Shown here: positions 36,746 to 40,289 of the stretch, piece after piece
Position numbering within the stretch: the first letter of the stretch is position 1
Layout: the number at the start of each line of letters is the position of its first letter
From: Gammaproteobacteria bacterium
GTDB taxonomy: Bacteria > Pseudomonadota > Gammaproteobacteria > Xanthomonadales > Xanthomonadaceae
Length of the DNA: 40,289 nt
Direction of reading: 5' to 3'
Assembly (NCBI GenBank): GCA_025352045.1
Contig: JANXUD010000004.1
Coordinates: forward strand, 1 to 40,289
Program-made: the position numbers and the translations under genes
The notes under the pieces: model-generated
What the model saw: the letters and a program-made list of their open reading frames with translations, nothing else
What the model was told of the DNA's origin: nothing
Databases searched by the model: none

Positions 36746-37687
36746 TCAAGCCACAGGCACGCCCAGCGCCGAGCGAATCCGGGCCTCGAAGGCTGGCTGG
36801 TCCACGGCCAGGTGGATGCGGGCATTGGCGGCCTGTCCGCCGCGACCGGCCCAGTCCACGACCGTCGCGCCGCGCGTGAGACGCCCCTCGGTTTCCACCC
36901 CCACGTGCCGCAGTTCGGAGTGCAGGCTGCTGTCCGGCTGCAGGGCCACGGCCATCGCCAGCGCGTCGGCCGAATGCCAGTGGTCGCCGCGGCGGTCGCC
37001 GGCCCAGGCCCGGGTCTTGCGCGAGATGGCGTCATAGAAGCGCGCGCGCGCATCGCCGGTCGCCAGCCAGGCCTCGAAAGCCGCATGGAGGAAACCGTGC
37101 CGCAACACCGCCTCCCAGTCCACGATCTCGAAGGCCGGGAACGCCTCGAAGACGACGCGCGCGGCTTCCGGATCGAAGCCGATGTTGAACTCGGCCGCCA
37201 CCGTCGTATTGCCCTGCCCGGTTACTGCGCCGCCCATCACCACCAGGCGGGCGACCAGCGACGGCAGGGCGGGCTCGAGGCGCACGGCCAGCGCCAGGTT
37301 GGTCAGCGGGCCGAGCGCGACCAGGCACAGCTTGCCGCGCTGCTCGCGGGCGTGGCGGATGATCGCCAGCGCCGCGTGTTCGTGTTCGGCCGCGCGCTGC
37401 GCGGGCTGGTAGCCGATGTCGCCGAAGCCATCGTTGCCGTGGACGAAGGCCGCGTCCCCGGACGGGTACACCAGCGGCACCGGGCAGCCGGCGTGCACCG
37501 GCACGTCGGTACCGACCACCTCGCACAGCTTCAGCGCATTGGCGACCGTGTGCACCAGGCCGACGTTGCCGGCGGCGATGGTCAGCGCCACCACGCGATG
37601 CGCCGGGTCGTCGAAAGCCATCAGCAGGGCCAGCGCGTCGTCCACGCCGGGATCGGTGTCGATCAACAGGGGAATGGTTTCGCGCAT
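36746..37687 (-). CDS. Nucleoside hydrolase (IU-NH family)
   Basis: A 313-residue N-ribohydrolase splitting nucleosides to ribose and free base for salvage. The family's calcium-binding N-terminus is complete: LLIDTDPGVDDALALLMAF. Other signatures are VGTDVPVHAGCPVPL, LVALGPLTNLALAVRLEP, VVMGGAVTGQGNTT, AAEFNIGFDPEAARVVF and the C-terminal HSADALAMAVAL, which supplies the last metal Asp. The catalytic pocket looks intact. Base preference cannot be told. The ATG at 37687 has GGAGG 6 bp upstream. It lies 32 bp after recG on the same strand and may be read through from it. Confidence 0.93.
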   Translation of the reverse strand: MRETIPLLIDTDPGVDDALALLMAFDDPAHRVVALTIAAGNVGLVHTVANALKLCEVVGTDVPVHAGCPVPLVYPSGDAAFVHGNDGFGDIGYQPAQRAAEHEHAALAIIRHAREQRGKLCLVALGPLTNLALAVRLEPALPSLVARLVVMGGAVTGQGNTTVAAEFNIGFDPEAARVVFEAFPAFEIVDWEAVLRHGFLHAAFEAWLATGDARARFYDAISRKTRAWAGDRRGDHWHSADALAMAVALQPDSSLHSELRHVGVETEGRLTRGATVVDWAGRGGQAANARIHLAVDQPAFEARIRSALGVPVA

Positions 37688-37719
37688 GGGATCCTCCGTG
37701 GATGGGTTTGCGCCGGGGC

Positions 37720-39855
37720 TCAGGCGCCGGCAAAGCGCGAGGCGCTACCGATCCAGCGCGCGACGATGCGGTCCGCAAGTTCCGGTTCGTCCGACAGCAT
37801 GTGGTCGGCGGCACGCTGCACCGCCGGCAGCAGGCGCGCATCGCGCACCAGGTCGGCGACCCGGAAACTGGCCAGCCCGGTCTGGCGCGTGCCGAGCAGT
37901 TCGCCCGGGCCGCGCAGCTCCAGGTCCTTCTCGGCGATCAGGAAGCCATCGGTGGTCTGGCGCATCACCTCGATGCGCTGCCGCGCCATCTGCGACAGCG
38001 GCGCCCGGTACATCAGCACACAGCTGGACGCCTGCGCGCCGCGCCCAACCCGCCCGCGAAGTTGGTGCAACTGCGCCAGGCCGAGGCGCTCCGCATTTTC
38101 GATCACCATCAGGCTGGCATTGGGGACGTCCACGCCGACTTCGATCACCGTGGTGGCGACCAGCACCTGCAGTTCCCCCGCGGTGAAGCGCGCCATGACC
38201 GCCGCTTTCTCTGCCGGCTTCATGCGCCCGTGCAGCAGGCCGACCTGCAGGCCCGGCAGCGCCGCGCCAAGCGCCTCGTAGGTGGTCTGCGCGGCCTGGG
38301 CGTCGATCTTCATCGCACCCGGGCCGTCCGGTTCGCTCTCGTCGATGAGCGTGCAGACCCAGTAGACCTGGCGGCCCTCGGCGCAGGCCAGGCGGATGCG
38401 CTCGACGACTTCATCGCGGCGGCTGCCGGCGACCGCCACGGTGGTGACCGGCGTGCGGCCGGGCGGCATCTCGTCGATCACCGACACGTCCAGGTCCGCG
38501 TAGGCCGACATCGCCAGCGTGCGCGGGATCGGTGTCGCCGTCAGCACCAGCTGGTGCGGCACACGTTCGCCGTCCCGGCCCTTGTCGCGCAGCGACAGGC
38601 GCTGGTGCACGCCGAAGCGGTGCTGCTCGTCCACGATCGCCAGGCCGAGGTTGCGGAACTGCACGCCCTCCTGCATCAGCGCATGCGTGCCGACCACCAC
38701 CGGCGCCTCGCCCGAGGCGATCCGCGCCAGCGCCAGCGCACGCGCCTTGCCGGTGACCTTGCCAGCGAGCCAGGCGACCGGCACGTCCAGCGGGTCCAGC
38801 CAGCGCCGCAAGTTGGCCAGGTGCTGCTCGGCCAGCAGCTCGGTCGGCGCCATCAGCGCGACCTGTCGCCCGGCTTCGACGGCAGCCAGCGCCGCCAGGG
38901 CAGCGACGATGGTCTTGCCGCTGCCGACGTCGCCCTGCACCAGGCGCAGCATCGGCTGCGGCTGGGCGATGTCGGCGAGGATCTCCGCGTAGACGCGCGC
39001 CTGCGCGCCGGTCAGCGCGTACGGCAATTGTGCGCGCAGCCGCGCGGGCAGTGCACCGGCACCCTGCAGCGGGTGCGCGCCATGCGCGCGCAGGGCGATG
39101 CGTTGGCGACGCAGGCTGAGCTGGTGCGCGAGCAGTTCCTCGATCGCCAGGCGCTGCAGCGCCGGATGGTGGCCGCTGGCGAACAGCGCGGGATCGGCGT
39201 CGAGCGGCGGCCGGTGCGCCACCAGCAGCGCTTCGCGCAGCGTGCCCGTGCCAAAGCTCGCGGCGAGCGCCGGTGGCAACAGTTCAAGATCCTCGGCCGG
39301 CGGCAAACGCGACAGCGCTTCGGCCACCAGCTTGGCCATGGTCTGCGGGCCGACGCCTTCCACCGCCGGATAGACCGGGTCGAGGCGCTCGTTCAAGGCG
39401 CCAGCATCGTCTTCGGCCAGGAACCGGTAGCTGGGATGCACGATCTCCAGCCCGCGCCCCCCGGGCCGCGGCTCGCCGTACAGGCGGATGCGCCGGCCAG
39501 GCAGGAACTGCGCGGCCTGCGCGGAATTGAAGTGGAAAAAGCGCAGGCCCAGGCTCGCGTGCGACTCGTCGCTGACCGTCACGCGCAACATCGGCCGATA
39601 GCGGAAGCCACGCTCCACGGCGTCCACCCGCGCATCCACCTGGGCCGCCTCGCCCAGGCGCAGCGAGGCGATCGGCACGACCTTGGTGCGGTCCTCGTAG
39701 CGGAGCGGAAGGTGCAGCCAGAGGTCCTGGATAGTCAGCAGCCCCCGCGTCGCGAGCTTTTCCGCCAAGGCTTTACCCACGCCCTGCAGGACCCGCAGCG
39801 GCACGTCGCCGGCCGGCGCCAGGGCTGGCGCGGGACTGGAGGGCCGGCGCGCCAC
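37720..39855 (-). CDS. recG: ATP-dependent DNA helicase RecG
   Basis: A 711-residue superfamily 2 helicase that remodels stalled forks and branched DNA. The N-terminal wedge domain (LQGVGKALAEKLATRGLLTI and LWLHLPLRYEDRT) is followed by the motor: Q/Walker A LVQGDVGSGKTIVAALAAL (about 300), VALMAPTELLAEQHL, the DEQH box IVDEQHRFGVHQR, LTATPIPRTLAMSAY, and motifs V and VI ending QLRGRVGRG with the RecG C-terminal TDGFLIAEKDLELRGPGE. The start is a GTG at 39855, adjacent to the ridA stop (TGAGTG), so translation is probably coupled. The length fits the family. Confidence 0.96.
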   Translation of the reverse strand: MARRPSSPAPALAPAGDVPLRVLQGVGKALAEKLATRGLLTIQDLWLHLPLRYEDRTKVVPIASLRLGEAAQVDARVDAVERGFRYRPMLRVTVSDESHASLGLRFFHFNSAQAAQFLPGRRIRLYGEPRPGGRGLEIVHPSYRFLAEDDAGALNERLDPVYPAVEGVGPQTMAKLVAEALSRLPPAEDLELLPPALAASFGTGTLREALLVAHRPPLDADPALFASGHHPALQRLAIEELLAHQLSLRRQRIALRAHGAHPLQGAGALPARLRAQLPYALTGAQARVYAEILADIAQPQPMLRLVQGDVGSGKTIVAALAALAAVEAGRQVALMAPTELLAEQHLANLRRWLDPLDVPVAWLAGKVTGKARALALARIASGEAPVVVGTHALMQEGVQFRNLGLAIVDEQHRFGVHQRLSLRDKGRDGERVPHQLVLTATPIPRTLAMSAYADLDVSVIDEMPPGRTPVTTVAVAGSRRDEVVERIRLACAEGRQVYWVCTLIDESEPDGPGAMKIDAQAAQTTYEALGAALPGLQVGLLHGRMKPAEKAAVMARFTAGELQVLVATTVIEVGVDVPNASLMVIENAERLGLAQLHQLRGRVGRGAQASSCVLMYRAPLSQMARQRIEVMRQTTDGFLIAEKDLELRGPGELLGTRQTGLASFRVADLVRDARLLPAVQRAADHMLSDEPELADRIVARWIGSASRFAGA

Positions 39856-40239
39856 TCAGTCGAACGCGAGGATCGCGTCCACCTCGACCCGGGCAGCGCG
39901 CGGCAGGCCAGAGACTTCGATCGTCGAACGCGCGGGATACGGGGCATCGAAATACTCGGCCATCACCGCGTTCACCGCGGCGAAGTCGCCCAGGTCCACG
40001 ACATAGATGCCGACGCGCACGATGTTTCCCAGGCCGGCGCCGGCGGCGACGCAGACGGCCTTGAGGTTGTCGAACACCTGCCGCGACTGCGCCACGATGT
40101 CGCCCTGCACGAGCTGGCCGGTGGCCGGATCGAGCGGGATCTGCCCCGACAGGAACAGCAGCGACCCGCTGCGCACCGCCTGGGAATAGGGACCGATGGC
40201 CGCCGGGGCCTGGTCGGTGCTGACCGGTTGTCTGCTCAT
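39856..40239 (-). CDS. ridA: RidA family enamine/imine deaminase
   Basis: A 127-residue trimeric protein of the YjgF/YER057c/UK114 family that hydrolyses reactive enamine and imine intermediates such as those from threonine dehydratase. The signature is complete: AIGPYSQAVRSGSLLFLSGQ, the middle VFDNLKAVCVAAGAGLGNIV, and the C-terminal YPARSTIEVSGLPRAARVEVD with the substrate-binding arginine. The ATG at 40239 gives the standard length. It leads into recG with no gap, an arrangement I regard as an operon by position only. Confidence 0.94.
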   Translation of the reverse strand: MSRQPVSTDQAPAAIGPYSQAVRSGSLLFLSGQIPLDPATGQLVQGDIVAQSRQVFDNLKAVCVAAGAGLGNIVRVGIYVVDLGDFAAVNAVMAEYFDAPYPARSTIEVSGLPRAARVEVDAILAFD

Positions 40240-40253
40240 GCCTGAAGTCTACT

Positions 40254-40277
40254 GTAGGAGCGGCTTCAGCCGCGATT
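40254..40277 (+). repeat. REP-like palindromic element, copy C, at the window end
   Basis: GTAGGAGCGGC then TTCAGCCGCGATT, closest to copy A at 8776-8799. The flanking CGCGAT-N6-ATCGCG forms a second small dyad that runs to the edge of the window. It lies in the 5' region of ridA. Confidence 0.6.
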
Positions 40278-40289
40278 TCCGGATCGCGG

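Overview
The window looks like chromosomal DNA from a GC-rich gammaproteobacterium of the Xanthomonadales/Lysobacterales type (Lysobacter, Luteimonas, Xanthomonas relatives). This is inferred from strong G/C third-position bias, protein sequences that read like Xanthomonadaceae orthologues, the divergent mrcA / pilMNOPQ arrangement, and short REP-like palindromes of a kind common in these genomes. I see 32 protein genes, no RNA genes, no CRISPR array and no insertion sequence. Coding is dense: no gene-free stretch exceeds 300 bp.

Layout. (1) 296-8733, minus strand: a drug-efflux block, marR > emrA > emrB > RND adaptor > RND pump, followed by a YfiF-type RNA methyltransferase. (2) 8904-17478 and 21335-23335, mostly minus strand: a central-carbon cluster with class I aldolase, pyruvate kinase, phosphoglycerate kinase, NAD-type GAPDH and transketolase, interleaved with a small exported protein, an aldo/keto reductase, threonylcarbamoyl-AMP synthase (plus strand) and a secreted esterase. 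(3) 17586-21307, plus strand: a tight operon of secreted S1/P1 nuclease, Blh-type persulfide dioxygenase and acetyl-CoA hydrolase/transferase. (4) 23422-26149, minus strand: a DAACS symporter and a cyclic-nucleotide-binding/EAL phosphodiesterase. (5) 26217-31384, minus strand: the type IV pilus alignment and secretin operon pilMNOPQ, divergent from mrcA (PBP1A) and a small unknown gene. (6) 34788-40239, minus strand: citrate synthase, ribosomal protein L31 type B, a nucleoside hydrolase, RecG and RidA.

How the parts work together. Aldolase, GAPDH, PGK and PYK cover most of lower glycolysis and gluconeogenesis, and transketolase ties them to the pentose phosphate pathway. Two pairs of these genes share sequence blocks exactly at their start regions: fba with gap, and pgk with tkt. 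That suggests coordinated control of scattered transcription units. The MarR gene has a 14-bp palindrome lodged in the spacer of its own promoter and a start codon at the predicted transcription start, so it is probably autoregulated and leaderless. PilM-Q and PBP1A both act at the cell wall. The neighbouring EAL protein could link cyclic nucleotides to c-di-GMP turnover.

Most genes belong to well-known families. What looks less ordinary is regulatory and junctional architecture: the shared glycolytic start-region motifs, a duplicated 14-bp Shine-Dalgarno/ATGA cassette between the nuclease and persulfide dioxygenase genes, a 12-codon upstream reading frame that ends on the sua5 start codon, and a DAACS transporter with altered sodium-site residues. 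Calls rest on reading the sequence by eye; no database search was run.
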